Shown in pieces: positions 15,864 to 24,910 of a stretch of 64,000 nt of DNA (position 1 is its first letter; each line of letters starts with the position of its first letter). Under the pieces are notes generated by a model. It did not search any database and was not told where the DNA came from. It was given only the letters and a program-made list of their open reading frames with translations. Origin of the DNA: CANMXU01 sp052030545 (GTDB lineage Bacteria; Pseudomonadota; Gammaproteobacteria; Enterobacterales; Alteromonadaceae). The DNA is taken from positions 124,001 to 188,000 of the forward strand of contig NZ_JBPDIH010000001.1 of the NCBI RefSeq assembly GCF_052030545.1, read 5' to 3'. The position numbers and the translations under genes are program-made.

Positions 15864-17315
15864 TTAAGGAGTATAAGTTGCAACGCCTAAGTCATCAGTA
15901 CCTGGCATCGCGGCACTATTTGCTTGGTGATGGCTATTAGCCATAATGTCTGCAGGCGAATGAGCAACACGTAAGCCCATTTCGCTTTCTGTGCGTACTA
16001 AGTCACCGCGAAGCGAGTTGCTGTAAACATCTGTGATTTTAACATCAACAAATTGACCAATAACGGTATGCGGAGCTACAAAGTTCACAATACGATTATT
16101 TTCAGTGCGCCCACGCAGTTCCATCGGATCTTTCTTTGAAGGTCCTTCCACTAAAATGCGCTGTTCTGTACCTAACATTTGACGAGCAATACGTAGTGCT
16201 TGCTGATTAATTCTGTCTTGCAATAGTTGCAGGCGATCTTTTTTGGTTTGATCGCTAACATCATCAGGTAAGTCTGCTGCTGGCGTGCCTGGACGTGCGC
16301 TGTAAATAAAGCTAAAGCTTAAATCAAAATCAATAGCTTGAATTAAGTTCATGGTATCTTCAAAGTCTTGATCTGTTTCACCAGGGAAACCGACAATAAA
16401 GTCAGAAGACATACATAAATCTGGACGCGCTTTTTTCAGTTTTCGAATTTGTGATTTATATTCTAGCGCGGTGTGATTACGTTTCATCTGCGTTAAAATA
16501 CGATCTGAACCACTTTGCACAGGTAAGTGCAAGTGACTAACAAGCTCTGGCACATCTTTATAAACTTCAATGATGTCGTCGGTAAATTCTACCGGATGTG
16601 AGGTAGTATAACGAATACGGTCAATGCCATCGATGGTGGCGATTAAACGTAGTAATTCTGAAAAGCGACAAATACCATTATCGTGGGTATCACCGCGATA
16701 AGCATTTACGTTTTGACCTAATAAGTTAACTTCACGCACGCCTTGCTCGGCAAGTTGGGCAATTTCATATAAGACATCGTCTAACGGACGTGAAACTTCT
16801 TCACCACGCGTATAAGGTACAACACAGAAGGTACAGTATTTACTACAACCTTCCATGATAGAAACAAAGGCACTTGGGCCATCAGCTGTTGGTTCAGGTA
16901 AACGGTCAAATTTTTCAATTTCAGGAAAGCTCACATCAACCACTGGACTTTTTTCGCCAGTAACTTGCTGGATCATTTCAGGTAAACGGTGCAAGGTTTG
17001 TGGACCAAATACCATGTCAACAAATGGAGCTCGTGCGCGAATAGCATCACCTTCTTGTGACGCAACACAGCCGCCAACACCAATAAGAAGATCAGGATTG
17101 TCTTTCTTAAGGTTTTTCCAACGACCTAGCTGATGAAATACTTTCTCTTGTGCTTTTTCTCTAATTGAACACGTATTGAGTAAAATAACATCAGCATCTT
17201 CTGCTTCCTCAGCCAACTCATAACCATGAGTTGAGTCTAAAAGTTCTGCCATTTTCTGAGAGTCATACTCGTTCATCTGACAGCCCCAGGTTTTGATATA
17301 TAGCTTTTTACTCAT
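15864..17315 (-). CDS. miaB: tRNA-2-methylthio-N6-dimethylallyladenosine synthase MiaB
   Basis: MiaB is a radical SAM methylthiotransferase that converts i6A37 to ms2i6A37 in tRNAs reading UNN codons. The N-terminal cluster cysteines lie in KTWGCQMNEYDS, LNTCSIREKA and GVGGCVASQ. The radical SAM motif is EGCSKYCTFC, and a C-terminal TRAM domain ends in SLRGDLVRTE. About 45 extra residues follow the TRAM domain. The start at 17315 (MSKKLYIKTWGC) matches the family N-terminus; a longer frame from 17345 adds ten residues. It heads the miaB-ybeZ-ybeY-corC-lnt operon. Confidence 0.95.
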   Translation of the reverse strand: MSKKLYIKTWGCQMNEYDSQKMAELLDSTHGYELAEEAEDADVILLNTCSIREKAQEKVFHQLGRWKNLKKDNPDLLIGVGGCVASQEGDAIRARAPFVDMVFGPQTLHRLPEMIQQVTGEKSPVVDVSFPEIEKFDRLPEPTADGPSAFVSIMEGCSKYCTFCVVPYTRGEEVSRPLDDVLYEIAQLAEQGVREVNLLGQNVNAYRGDTHDNGICRFSELLRLIATIDGIDRIRYTTSHPVEFTDDIIEVYKDVPELVSHLHLPVQSGSDRILTQMKRNHTALEYKSQIRKLKKARPDLCMSSDFIVGFPGETDQDFEDTMNLIQAIDFDLSFSFIYSARPGTPAADLPDDVSDQTKKDRLQLLQDRINQQALRIARQMLGTEQRILVEGPSKKDPMELRGRTENNRIVNFVAPHTVIGQFVDVKITDVYSNSLRGDLVRTESEMGLRVAHSPADIMANSHHQANSAAMPGTDDLGVATYTP

Positions 17316-17452
17316 TAATAACGTGCCTAAATTCAATTGAGTCAATAAAAGGAGGCGTATTTTATACCAACTTGTGCACTAAATCGAGCATAGTGAACAA
17401 ATTCTAACGCATTGGTTATATCGCTTAAGACCTTTGTTTTAGTAGGGGTAAG

Positions 17453-20314
17453 CTAACTTATTGACATTAATGGGATCGAAATCACTAACTGGCTACCTTT
17501 TTCATGTTCGTCGAAGGTATTGACCGATGCGCTATATTTATTGGCAATTTGCCGGATGTAGTACATTGCCATGTCGAACTTAACTTTGCTTTTGAAGCTA
17601 ATAAAGCTGTTTTCATTATCGCTAATCGTTAGCCAGATTTTATTCTTAAATTCTTGAATAATAACGTGATAACTGCTTCCATTACCGTTAATTATTGCCG
17701 ATGTTAATGCTTCGTACACTATTTTATAGATATCTGATTGCAGCTCGTAACTTAGATTTTTTTCGTTGATCTCAACTTTCGTCGATATTTCAATATTAAA
17801 TTTTTTGTGTAGATAATCGCCTAAATAAGGCAAGGCAATGTTGAGGGATTTACCTTCTAAATTGTCAGGTTCATCGCTTTGAATTTGCCCGTCTAGCTCA
17901 GCAAGCGCTTGATGTATCATAGATCGTGCTTGATGTACTTGTTTTAGCGCCTCTTCATCTTGTATTGTATTTAACAATTCAATAGCACTGGTTAAGCTTT
18001 TATTTATGTTCAAAGAGGTTTTACTGCGTTGACTGACATCTTTTGCCAACAGTTCATGAATTTGCCTTATTGAACGAGCGCGTAAATATAACAACCAAAA
18101 ACATAAAATAAGTACACCAGTTAAAGTCACGGCATAAATTATTTTCATTTTTGGCGTCCAATAGGGCGGGTAGGCGACATTGATTTCGGCAAATGCTTGG
18201 TGATTACTCCATTGCCCTAAGCTATTGGTACCTTCGACAGTAATTTTGTAATTGCCCGATGCTAAGCCTGTTAAGGTCAGTTGGTTGCCATTAATTGCAT
18301 GCCACCTGCCATTGTTTATATGGTACCTAAATTGTTTGGGCTGACCTTTTCGATAATCAGAACTTGTTAACTCAAAGGCAATAACTTCATTGGTGGATTT
18401 AACGTTAATTGATTTGTTTTCAATGAAATACTTGCCTGATATTGTAGTTTTTCCAATGTGAATTTGTGCGTGGTAATAGTCAGTTCTGGTCAGTGGCACT
18501 TCTAAAATTCCGCCGTAATGAGCGGCAAAAATATGATTATCAAACAACACAGGTTCACTTGAAAAGCTTAAGTCTTCGGTGTTGGGAACTAATGTCATTT
18601 GGTAATCTTGCGGATTAAGTTGATACAAACCTTGCTTTGTTGGCACCCAAACATAGTCCTTAAGTGCTCGAATATAGGTAAAGTTCATGTCTTTGGCGAT
18701 ATGCGCTAATATTTCTTGATTGCGGTTAAAAACAAAAATGCCATCGCCATGGGTTGATGCAAAAATTTTATTTTGACTTTGCGTAAGAGAAATGACCTTG
18801 CTGGTGATGGGTAAGGTGATATTACTCATTTGTCGTGTTTGCGTATTGAATACATCAATGCCATTTGCTGTTGCTAGCCACAAGGTTTCATCGGATATTG
18901 GCAACAGATCAATAATTTCAGTTGAGCTGAGCTTAGTCGTATCATTAACGGCGCTGATGACTTTTTGCGCCTTTATATCGTAAATAATGAAACCATTTTC
19001 ATCTGTACCTATGTATAAATGTTGATGCCGATGTGCAAGCTTTAATAGAATTTGCTGATTATTTTCTATATCAACTTTTGTTAGTGCTCTCTTTTGACCA
19101 TGGTATTTCCATAGTCCATCAAAAGTGGCGATATAAATGTCGTTACCTACAGTTTGTAAGTCCATGACTTTAAGTGCTTTGTCGGTAAAAAAGTCGTTAA
19201 TGTTGTCGGGCAAAAAATTGTTATTGGCATTGAAGTCATAAATTCCTGCACCATAACTTCCTAATACTAGGTGACTATTTAAGGGGGTAATTTCAATCGC
19301 GTTTTCGGCACCTGTATCAAAGGTTTTTTCATGTCGAATATTATACGCTTGTGATAACTGGAGGATTTCTTGACTATTTAACAGCCATAAAACGCCGGAA
19401 GTATCGTGAAATAACCGTTGTGCTTTTATTTTCTTGTCAGGGCTATAGTGATGCGGAATCTCGGTTAATGTGTGGTTTAACAGGGTGATTTTTCCGTTAA
19501 TATCTAAACTATACACCCCACTTAAATCATTGGCGGCAGTCATCGCCTGAATTGGATTTTCAAGGGGGATTTTTATTGTTTGCTGGTGTTCATCAAGTGC
19601 AATTAGCTCGTTGTCAGTAGCGACTATTATTTTATTTTTAATAACACTCACTTGTTTTATATTACTGGTAAAAAAGGGGCGTATGTTATCGCCAGTAATT
19701 TCATAAATACCAAGGTTATTGAAGAAAAACAAACGTTTTTTAAAAATAAAAAACTCGTCAAGCGCAATAGACTCGCCAAGTAGTTGAGTACTTTCGCTCT
19801 TAGGTTGATATCGATAGATCGCTTTAGGAGATACGGTATAGGCGTAATATTGCTGTTGGTATTTTATCGCGTTATAAATGGTATTATTGCTAATGGTTAA
19901 ATTAATTTGCGCCTTTTCACCCGTTCTAGGGGCTACTTCCCATAAGCCTTGGCTTTCTGTACCAACTAATAGTTTATTGTCAGCTTTGCTAATGCTATGT
20001 GTCCAGTTAAATGGCATTTTCCATTGAGGATTGTTACTGGCAAAATTAATGATTGAATTGCCGTCGTAGCGAGTTAACCCTTTTTGGCTACTAAGCCAAA
20101 TAAACCCTTGATCGTCTTGGGCAATATCAGTAACGTTTTTTAGTTGAGATATACTCGCAACTTGATTGGCAAAACTGGTACTCGCAAAGAAAATTAATGA
20201 GGTGAAAATAAGAGAGCTAAGTGGCAACGGCAAATACCACTTGCTTAACGGCTGACTATAAAATGCTATCGAAGTGCGGCGCGTCTTGGTGTCGTCTAGT
20301 GCCACACGCCGCAT
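17453..20314 (-). CDS. Propeller-type membrane sensor with degenerate histidine-kinase end
   Basis: This is a large sensor of two-component-regulator-propeller architecture. Using the start at 20314 (953 residues), a hydrophobic signal segment ends near residue 49 (STSFA). Many periplasmic propeller repeats follow (DIAQDDQGFIWLSSQKGLTRYDG type), then a Y_Y_Y-like domain around 640-710. One transmembrane helix lies at about 725-745 and a HATPase-like end covers about 815-953. The kinase part is eroded: the helix after the membrane (SQRSKTSLNINKSL) lacks a clear phospho-His, and the G1 motif is ISDNENSF without Gly. N-box (VYEALTSAIINGNGSS) and GSQLVISIP remain. No partner regulator is adjacent. 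The start is uncertain because the frame overlaps the preceding gene. Confidence 0.75.
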   Translation of the reverse strand: MRRVALDDTKTRRTSIAFYSQPLSKWYLPLPLSSLIFTSLIFFASTSFANQVASISQLKNVTDIAQDDQGFIWLSSQKGLTRYDGNSIINFASNNPQWKMPFNWTHSISKADNKLLVGTESQGLWEVAPRTGEKAQINLTISNNTIYNAIKYQQQYYAYTVSPKAIYRYQPKSESTQLLGESIALDEFFIFKKRLFFFNNLGIYEITGDNIRPFFTSNIKQVSVIKNKIIVATDNELIALDEHQQTIKIPLENPIQAMTAANDLSGVYSLDINGKITLLNHTLTEIPHHYSPDKKIKAQRLFHDTSGVLWLLNSQEILQLSQAYNIRHEKTFDTGAENAIEITPLNSHLVLGSYGAGIYDFNANNNFLPDNINDFFTDKALKVMDLQTVGNDIYIATFDGLWKYHGQKRALTKVDIENNQQILLKLAHRHQHLYIGTDENGFIIYDIKAQKVISAVNDTTKLSSTEIIDLLPISDETLWLATANGIDVFNTQTRQMSNITLPITSKVISLTQSQNKIFASTHGDGIFVFNRNQEILAHIAKDMNFTYIRALKDYVWVPTKQGLYQLNPQDYQMTLVPNTEDLSFSSEPVLFDNHIFAAHYGGILEVPLTRTDYYHAQIHIGKTTISGKYFIENKSINVKSTNEVIAFELTSSDYRKGQPKQFRYHINNGRWHAINGNQLTLTGLASGNYKITVEGTNSLGQWSNHQAFAEINVAYPPYWTPKMKIIYAVTLTGVLILCFWLLYLRARSIRQIHELLAKDVSQRSKTSLNINKSLTSAIELLNTIQDEEALKQVHQARSMIHQALAELDGQIQSDEPDNLEGKSLNIALPYLGDYLHKKFNIEISTKVEINEKNLSYELQSDIYKIVYEALTSAIINGNGSSYHVIIQEFKNKIWLTISDNENSFISFKSKVKFDMAMYYIRQIANKYSASVNTFDEHEKGSQLVISIPLMSIS

Positions 20315-20708
20315 ATACTTTAGGTAATTCATTTTCACTAGAAGGCTTTTGAACCAATAGATAGGTTGGCTTTCTAGGGTCGTCTTCGTGTTGTTTATTT
20401 GCCCACGCTTGGCGAATTTTTTCAGCATGTTCCTTGCCGTATTTTACTTCGAAGGCTGTGGCAACAATTTCTACACCAAAGTCGTCCATAACCATCATGG
20501 TATTATCATGGTATCCACTTGTGGTATTAAAATCTATATCTACCGTCAAAATGTTATTTTCAGGTAACACCAAATCGGCTCTTAACTTTGCAACAACCGC
20601 ACGATCGGGTTGAGCAACTAAGTTAGTGCGATTGGGTTTGTTGGTAAAGTCGTAAACAAGGTTAATATCTTTGGCAATGCGGTTTTCTTCATTTCTTATG
20701 GCTGACAT
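20256..20708 (-). CDS. Uncharacterised soluble protein, 150 residues
   Basis: I do not recognise this family. It is a soluble protein with no signal peptide or membrane segment. The middle carries VLPENNILTVDIDFNTTSGYHDNTM and a charged stretch KYGKEHAEKIRQAWANKQHEDDPRKP. Two Cys-poor, beta-rich halves seem likely. Its C-terminus overlaps the start region of the propeller sensor by up to 59 bp in another frame, and the two are on the same strand, so they are probably co-transcribed. ATG at 20708 is preceded by AAGGAAT (rc of 20711-20717). Confidence 0.65.
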   Translation of the reverse strand: MSAIRNEENRIAKDINLVYDFTNKPNRTNLVAQPDRAVVAKLRADLVLPENNILTVDIDFNTTSGYHDNTMMVMDDFGVEIVATAFEVKYGKEHAEKIRQAWANKQHEDDPRKPTYLLVQKPSSENELPKVYAACGTRRHQDAPHFDSIL

Positions 20709-20882
20709 AATTATTCCTTAATCGTATCAATTTAAAATGGATGGCTTGATAGCCAAAACTAACTATAGGCGAAAGAAATCAAAATGTGAAAAAACGGTGT
20801 GTTTTTATTCAGGTGGAAAAGTTCGAATATTGTCGATAACTTAGATAGAATTGATAGCTAAAGGTAGTAATAAAAATAACTT

Positions 20883-22049
20883 ATGAAAAAATTTGATTGT
20901 GTAGTCATTGGTGGGGGTATGGTTGGCGCGGCAAGTGCGCTGTCTTTGGCTCAACTCGGCTTGAAAATTGCGATGGTTGAAAAGTTTGCGCCGAAAGCAT
21001 TTGCTGCTGAGCAAGTGTTTGATTTGCGTGTATCGGCTATTTCTCTTGCTTCACAACATTTGTTAACGCAATTAGATGCTTGGCGAGGAGTCGAGGAGTC
21101 GCGATTGTGTCCTTATAAACGGTTAGGTGTTTGGGAAAACGCTAGCGCTTATACTGAATTTAATGCCCAAGACATTGAACAGCCATATTTAGGCCATATT
21201 ATCGAAAACCGCGTGTTGCAACTTGCTTTGTGGCAAAAAATTGCAGAGCACAAAAATATCACTTTGTTTTGTCCTGACACCCTAGTGAACTTTGAAGAAA
21301 GTGAAAACCAAGTGACAATTGAGCTCGAGTCTGAGGTGATTGAAGCTCGCTTATTAATTGCCGCAGATGGCGCTAATTCAAAAGTACGACAACGTGCAGG
21401 AATTGGCATTACCGGCTGGGATTATGCCCAATCGGCTATGTTAATCAATGTCGAGACTGAATTATCACAACAAGATATTACCTGGCAGCAATTTTTCCCA
21501 ACCGGCCCTGTCGCTATGTTACCGCTGCCTGGAAATAACGCCTCGCTTGTTTGGTATCATCAAAAAGATGAAATTAAGCGGTTAAGTGCTTTAACTCATG
21601 AGCAGCTTGAACGAGAAGTGCATGAAAGTTTTCCTGAGCGCTTAGGGAAAATTAAGGTGATTGATAAAGCCGCATTTGCCTTAACTCGCCGCCATGCAAA
21701 CCACTATTTTTCAGGACGGGTCGTATTAGTCGGGGATGCAGCACATACTATTAATCCGATGGCTGGACAAGGTGTAAATTTAGGCTTTAAAGATGTAAAA
21801 GCGTTGCAAACTGTTTTTGCAACAGCAATTGGTGAAGGAGATTGCTGGCATGATCAAAGTACCTTAGTAAAGTATCAGCAGGCCAGACGCGCTGATAATT
21901 TATTAATGAGCTCAACCATGGATGCCTTATACGTGGGCTTTTCTCACCCATCACCTTTGGTTAAGTTTGCGAGAAATGCCGGTTTAGCTATCGCTAATCG
22001 AGCACCTTATCTTAAAAACAAAGCCTTAGCGTATGCCTGCGGATTATAA
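20883..22049 (+). CDS. ubiF: UbiF/UbiH-family FAD monooxygenase of ubiquinone synthesis
   Basis: This is an FAD-dependent ring hydroxylase of the UbiH/UbiF/VisC family, 388 residues. Motifs are the N-terminal GGGMVGAASAL dinucleotide fold, DLRVSAIS (typical of UbiF/UbiH), DGANSKVRQ near residue 160, and GDAAHTINPMAGQGVNLGFKD for FAD binding. UbiF hydroxylates the C6 position of 2-octaprenyl-3-methyl-6-methoxy-benzoquinol. The name is supported by its place next to the Met/Leu/Gln tRNA cluster and miaB, as in E. coli. UbiH or UbiI paralog identity cannot be fully ruled out. Confidence 0.88.
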   Translation: MKKFDCVVIGGGMVGAASALSLAQLGLKIAMVEKFAPKAFAAEQVFDLRVSAISLASQHLLTQLDAWRGVEESRLCPYKRLGVWENASAYTEFNAQDIEQPYLGHIIENRVLQLALWQKIAEHKNITLFCPDTLVNFEESENQVTIELESEVIEARLLIAADGANSKVRQRAGIGITGWDYAQSAMLINVETELSQQDITWQQFFPTGPVAMLPLPGNNASLVWYHQKDEIKRLSALTHEQLEREVHESFPERLGKIKVIDKAAFALTRRHANHYFSGRVVLVGDAAHTINPMAGQGVNLGFKDVKALQTVFATAIGEGDCWHDQSTLVKYQQARRADNLLMSSTMDALYVGFSHPSPLVKFARNAGLAIANRAPYLKNKALAYACGL

Positions 22050-22063
22050 TTTTTCTACTTAAC

Positions 22064-22100
22064 TAAGAGTTAATAAATCACAATGTTAACTCTTACGTTC
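22064..22100 (+). terminator. Probable terminator after ubiF
   Basis: TAAGAGTTAA (22064-22073) and TTAACTCTTA (22086-22095) form a perfect 10-bp stem with a 12-base loop. The following CGTTCTTTTT is T-rich but the run is offset by about four bases. Confidence 0.5.
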
Positions 22101-22226
22101 TTTTTACAGCATTTAAACCTACAATATTTTATTCCTTAGCTGTCGAGCACCTTCGCGTATCTAGCCATCCATTTTGTGATGATTTTACATGCTTGGTTAT
22201 AAAAAATTTTACTAAAGAAAAACAAA

Positions 22227-22324
22227 TGCTACGGGATGAGAGACTTGAACGCTCACATCTTGCGATACTGGAACCTAGTTGTCTAACACAGTAGCGCGTC
22301 TAGTAATTCACATAACTAGATGTG
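22227..22324 (-). pseudogene. tRNA-Leu(UAG) pseudogene, copy A
   Basis: The 3' half still resembles tRNA-Leu (variable arm and T-arm), but the CCA end is mutated (complement of TGCT), the T-stem has a mismatch (GAACGCTC), the anticodon arm carries about ten extra bases, and the 5' acceptor strand has decayed. It cannot fold as a tRNA. Confidence 0.8.
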
Positions 22325-22405
22325 GTTTGGCACAATTGAGTTTAAAAATAGGAAATTATTAAAAATAAATAGGAAGTAAATAAGGTAAACAAAGGGAAAA
22401 ACAAA

Positions 22406-22503
22406 TGGTACGGGAGGAGAGACTTGAACTCTCACATCTTGCGATACTGGGACCTAGTTGTCTAACACTGTAGCGCGTCTACTAATTCACATAACTAGAT
22501 GTG
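22406..22503 (-). pseudogene. tRNA-Leu(UAG) pseudogene, copy B
   Basis: The last ~50 bases, including CCA, T-arm and variable arm, are identical or nearly so to the functional gene. The anticodon arm has the same ~10-base insertion as copy A and the 5' acceptor strand no longer pairs. A new hairpin GTAG-ACGCG-CTAC forms where the D and anticodon arms were. Confidence 0.82.
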
Positions 22504-22584
22504 GTTTGGCACAATTGAGTTTAAAAATAGGAAATTATTAAAAATAAGTAGGAAGTAATTAAGGTAAACAATGGGAAAAACAAA

Positions 22585-22669
<85 letters not shown>

Positions 22670-22785
22670 ATTTTGTGTGCCTAAAATATCATAGCTAAAG
22701 CGTAGCATTGACTATTTTAGTTCAGATTACTATCTGAATAATTCTGACCTAAACGAGGTAATTGATTAGGTTTAAGTGAAGAGAG

Positions 22786-22860
22786 TGGCTGGGGTACAAG
22801 GATTTGAACCTTGGAATGACGGGATCAAAACCCGCTGCCTTACCGCTTGGCTATACCCCA
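22786..22860 (-). tRNA. tRNA-Gln(UUG), second copy
   Basis: This 75-base tRNA begins U-GGGGUA and ends with CCA. The anticodon loop TTTTGAT between GCGGG and CCCGT gives UUG. It is identical to the copy at 22938-23012. Confidence 0.96.
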
Positions 22861-22937
22861 ACAGGAGTCTCTTACTTAGGTTACATTGACTTTCATTGCT
22901 CTGAATATTATTAGAATATTACTAATGAGAAAGAAAG

Positions 22938-23012
22938 TGGCTGGGGTACAAGGATTTGAACCTTGGAATGACGGGATCAAAACCCGCTGCCTTACCGCTT
23001 GGCTATACCCCA
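22938..23012 (-). tRNA. tRNA-Gln(UUG), first copy
   Basis: Same 75-base sequence as the other tRNA-Gln, anticodon UUG, CCA encoded. It lies 37 bases after the first tRNA-Leu in the transcript direction. Confidence 0.96.
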
Positions 23013-23049
23013 ACAATGTAACTTTCTTCGCAACTGATGTTGCTTGAAA

Positions 23050-23134
<85 letters not shown>

Positions 23135-23161
23135 ATTTCAATACTTTCTAAGAGATAGAAA

Positions 23162-23238
23162 TGGTGGCTACACCGGGATTTGAACCTGGGACCCCATCAT
23201 TATGAGTGATGTGCTCTAACCAGCTGAGCTATGTAGCC
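23162..23238 (-). tRNA. tRNA-Met(CAU), elongator
   Basis: This 77-base tRNA has acceptor GGCTACA/TGTAGCC and anticodon stem CATCA/TGATG around CTCATAA. It resembles E. coli metT (elongator), and lacks the three G-C pairs of the initiator anticodon stem. It is first in the tRNA operon. Confidence 0.95.
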
Positions 23239-23269
23239 TTTCCATCTTGCCTCTCAGCAAGTGGCGCGT

Positions 23270-23298
23270 ATTATGCAAATCTGATTGGCTCACGTCAA
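23270..23298 (-). promoter_or_regulatory. Promoter of the tRNA operon
   Basis: On the minus strand TTGACG (23293-23298), a 17-bp spacer and CATAAT (23270-23275) lead into an ACGCGCC discriminator. A GC-rich discriminator is typical of stringently controlled stable-RNA promoters. The first tRNA starts about 32 bp downstream of the -10 hexamer. Confidence 0.8.
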
Positions 23299-23594
23299 CC
23301 GTTTTTTTAGAAAAAAGATGACTTTTTATTTGTTTGATTAAAGAGTCGCCAAATTGGTTGTAATCTAAGCGAGCAATAGGGAAATATTGGCGATAATGCG
23401 TATTAGTCGTCTAATTCAGTGTACTGAAAATGAATGATACAGGTTTTAGGTTCGTCTTTTTATTTTTATCGGCGCAAGTTTTTAAAGTTGATGTAAAAAT
23501 GAGGTTATCTTTTCTTTAATATTTGGCGCAGAGAAGGTATCAATCAAAAAAGCGCCTGATGTAAAGTTAAGATCTATTCGCTTAGAAAATAAAA
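23299..23594. other. Intergenic stretch without recognised gene
   Basis: This lies between the tRNA promoter and the terminator of the lipoprotein operon. It holds short AT-rich sequence, no convincing reading frame and no clear repeat. Any tRNA-operon upstream activating sequence would lie at its left end. Confidence 0.5.
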
Positions 23595-23614
23595 AGCGGC
23601 CTTCGATGACCGCT
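23595..23614 (-). terminator. Terminator of the VOC/lipoprotein gene pair
   Basis: AGCGG and CCGCT (23595-23599, 23610-23614) form the stem core; on the minus strand it is followed by a TTTTTATTTT run. It lies 24 bp past the stop of the 82-residue lipoprotein. Confidence 0.7.
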
Positions 23615-23637
23615 ATTTGTAAAACGCCTAAAAAGAG

Positions 23638-23886
23638 TTAACGTCTTTTTTGACGAGAAGGCTTAGTTTTTGGCCTATTAGGTCTTGGTCTTTCTATTTT
23701 AGGTGGGTTAACAATGATAATGTCAGTATGGTTACGTCCACGAGGACCGTAATACATTGGGTAACCATACCCGACACCCATACCATAACTGACAGAACCA
23801 CTAACTGATGTATTTTCACACCCTGTTAAGCTTAATCCAGAAAATAAGACAGTAGATGAGATTAAAAGTAGCTTTAGATATTTCAT
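23638..23886 (-). CDS. Small Gly/Tyr- and Arg/Pro-rich lipoprotein
   Basis: This 82-residue protein has a lipoprotein signal ending in LTGC. The mature part starts with a Gly/Tyr/Ser-rich stretch (SYGMGVGYGYPMYYGPRG). It ends with a very basic Pro/Arg/Lys tail (IERPRPNRPKTKPSRQKRR). I do not recognise a family; short lipoproteins of this style occur widely in Alteromonadales. Its start shares one base with the stop of the upstream VOC gene, so the two are co-translated. The basic tail could bind the cell wall, LPS or nucleic acid, but nothing proves it. Confidence 0.75.
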   Translation of the reverse strand: MKYLKLLLISSTVLFSGLSLTGCENTSVSGSVSYGMGVGYGYPMYYGPRGRNHTDIIIVNPPKIERPRPNRPKTKPSRQKRR

Positions 23887-24731
23887 TATTCACTCTCCTG
23901 CTGCGTTAAGCCTAATAAGGCCCCACTTGGATCTGCGATAATAGCTAAACCTCTACCTTGTGGTTGATATACTATTTCGGCACCATTTTTTACTGCTAGC
24001 GCTAATGTGTTGGTTAAATTATTAATTTCAAGAAAGTTAACCCAACGATTACGTTGCTCGAAAGACAATGGGAGTTTGACGATACTCGCCATGACTTCAT
24101 CTTGTTGTGATAAGTAATAGCTATCTTGGGTTTGATCTACTTTTTCTGCGGTGTAATTCAGTGATGCTTGATAAAAAGCCGCTGATTTTTTTGTATCGAC
24201 ACTAAATAATTGTGCCCAACTCCATTTATTACTTATTTTTTGTGTAGAAGCGCCTGAACTGGGAAGATCGAGTAACGCGATAACGCCGCCTTGTGGGTCT
24301 GCTATTACCGCTCTTTTGCCATACAGTGAAAAGTCATGCGGCTTTAGAATAATTGTGGCGTTATTCTCTGCTGCTTTACTGGCTCGAGTTGCTACATTGT
24401 CGGTTTTAACACTGCCAACCCAAAGTGCACTTTCCGTTTTATTTCGTTGGGTTGAACGCGTGAGTACTCCGGCTATTGCTTGTTCATTATCAAACAGTAA
24501 GTGATAGCGCTCATGTTGTTTATCAAAGTGCTTAACAGTCCAGCCGAAAGTGTTGGTATAAAACTCAATTGATGCATTAACATCGCTTGAATATAAATCC
24601 GCCCAGATGAGTTTACCTTCAGCTTTTGGCTGCTCAGCTATCGGTAGCTGGGTATTTGCGATAGTTAAAAAAGAGCAGGAGAAAAGCAAAGGGAAAAGTG
24701 TTGCTAATAAATATTTGGTCATTATTTTCAC
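23886..24731 (-). CDS. Exported protein with two VOC (glyoxalase-fold) domains
   Basis: This 281-residue protein has an N-terminal signal (about residues 1-26; LLFSC could be a lipobox). It carries two tandem vicinal-oxygen-chelate domains: the first begins KLIWADLYSSDVNASIEFYTNTFGW, the second KWSWAQLFSVDTKKSAAFYQASL, and each ends in VIADPQGGVIALLD- or IIADPSGALLGL-type strands. Members of this superfamily bind metal and are glyoxalases, dioxygenases or resistance proteins. The second domain lacks an obvious metal set, so enzymatic activity is uncertain. It shares one base with the small lipoprotein gene. An FNR-like dyad lies about 104 bp upstream. Confidence 0.8.
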   Translation of the reverse strand: MKIMTKYLLATLFPLLFSCSFLTIANTQLPIAEQPKAEGKLIWADLYSSDVNASIEFYTNTFGWTVKHFDKQHERYHLLFDNEQAIAGVLTRSTQRNKTESALWVGSVKTDNVATRASKAAENNATIILKPHDFSLYGKRAVIADPQGGVIALLDLPSSGASTQKISNKWSWAQLFSVDTKKSAAFYQASLNYTAEKVDQTQDSYYLSQQDEVMASIVKLPLSFEQRNRWVNFLEINNLTNTLALAVKNGAEIVYQPQGRGLAIIADPSGALLGLTQQESE

Positions 24732-24828
24732 TTTAAAAATATCCTTATTAAATGTTGCTTTTCACTATACGTGTTTCCATTCGTTAAGCTATTTTTATAT
24801 TGAAAATTATCAAATAAGCACTTTTAAC

Positions 24829-24842
24829 GTGATTTAAATCAT
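24829..24842. promoter_or_regulatory. FNR-like dyad upstream of the VOC gene
   Basis: GTGAT-TTAA-ATCAT shares the TGATTTAAATCA core of the perfect nir box, with one mismatch at each end. It lies about 104 bp before the VOC start. Chance is possible in AT-rich DNA. Confidence 0.35.
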
Positions 24843-24910
24843 TGGCGTGTTTCTATTATCGGGAGAGTTATTAATGGAAATTAATCGTTTAAGCTTAAAT
24901 AGTAGGGCAA

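Larger units (their letters stand above)
22217..22574. repeat. Two tandem 179-bp repeats derived from tRNA-Leu
   Basis: Units 22217-22395 and 22396-22574 have exactly the same length (179 bp) and differ at roughly nine positions. Each contains a decayed tRNA-Leu followed by an AT-rich spacer. A third partial copy begins at 22575 and runs into the intact tRNA-Leu at 22585-22669. The left unit is the more diverged from the functional gene. Confidence 0.9.

Noticed and set aside
22890..22926. GAATATT repeated between tRNA-Gln copies
   Set aside because: Short AT-rich direct repeat, easily due to chance, no matching element elsewhere.
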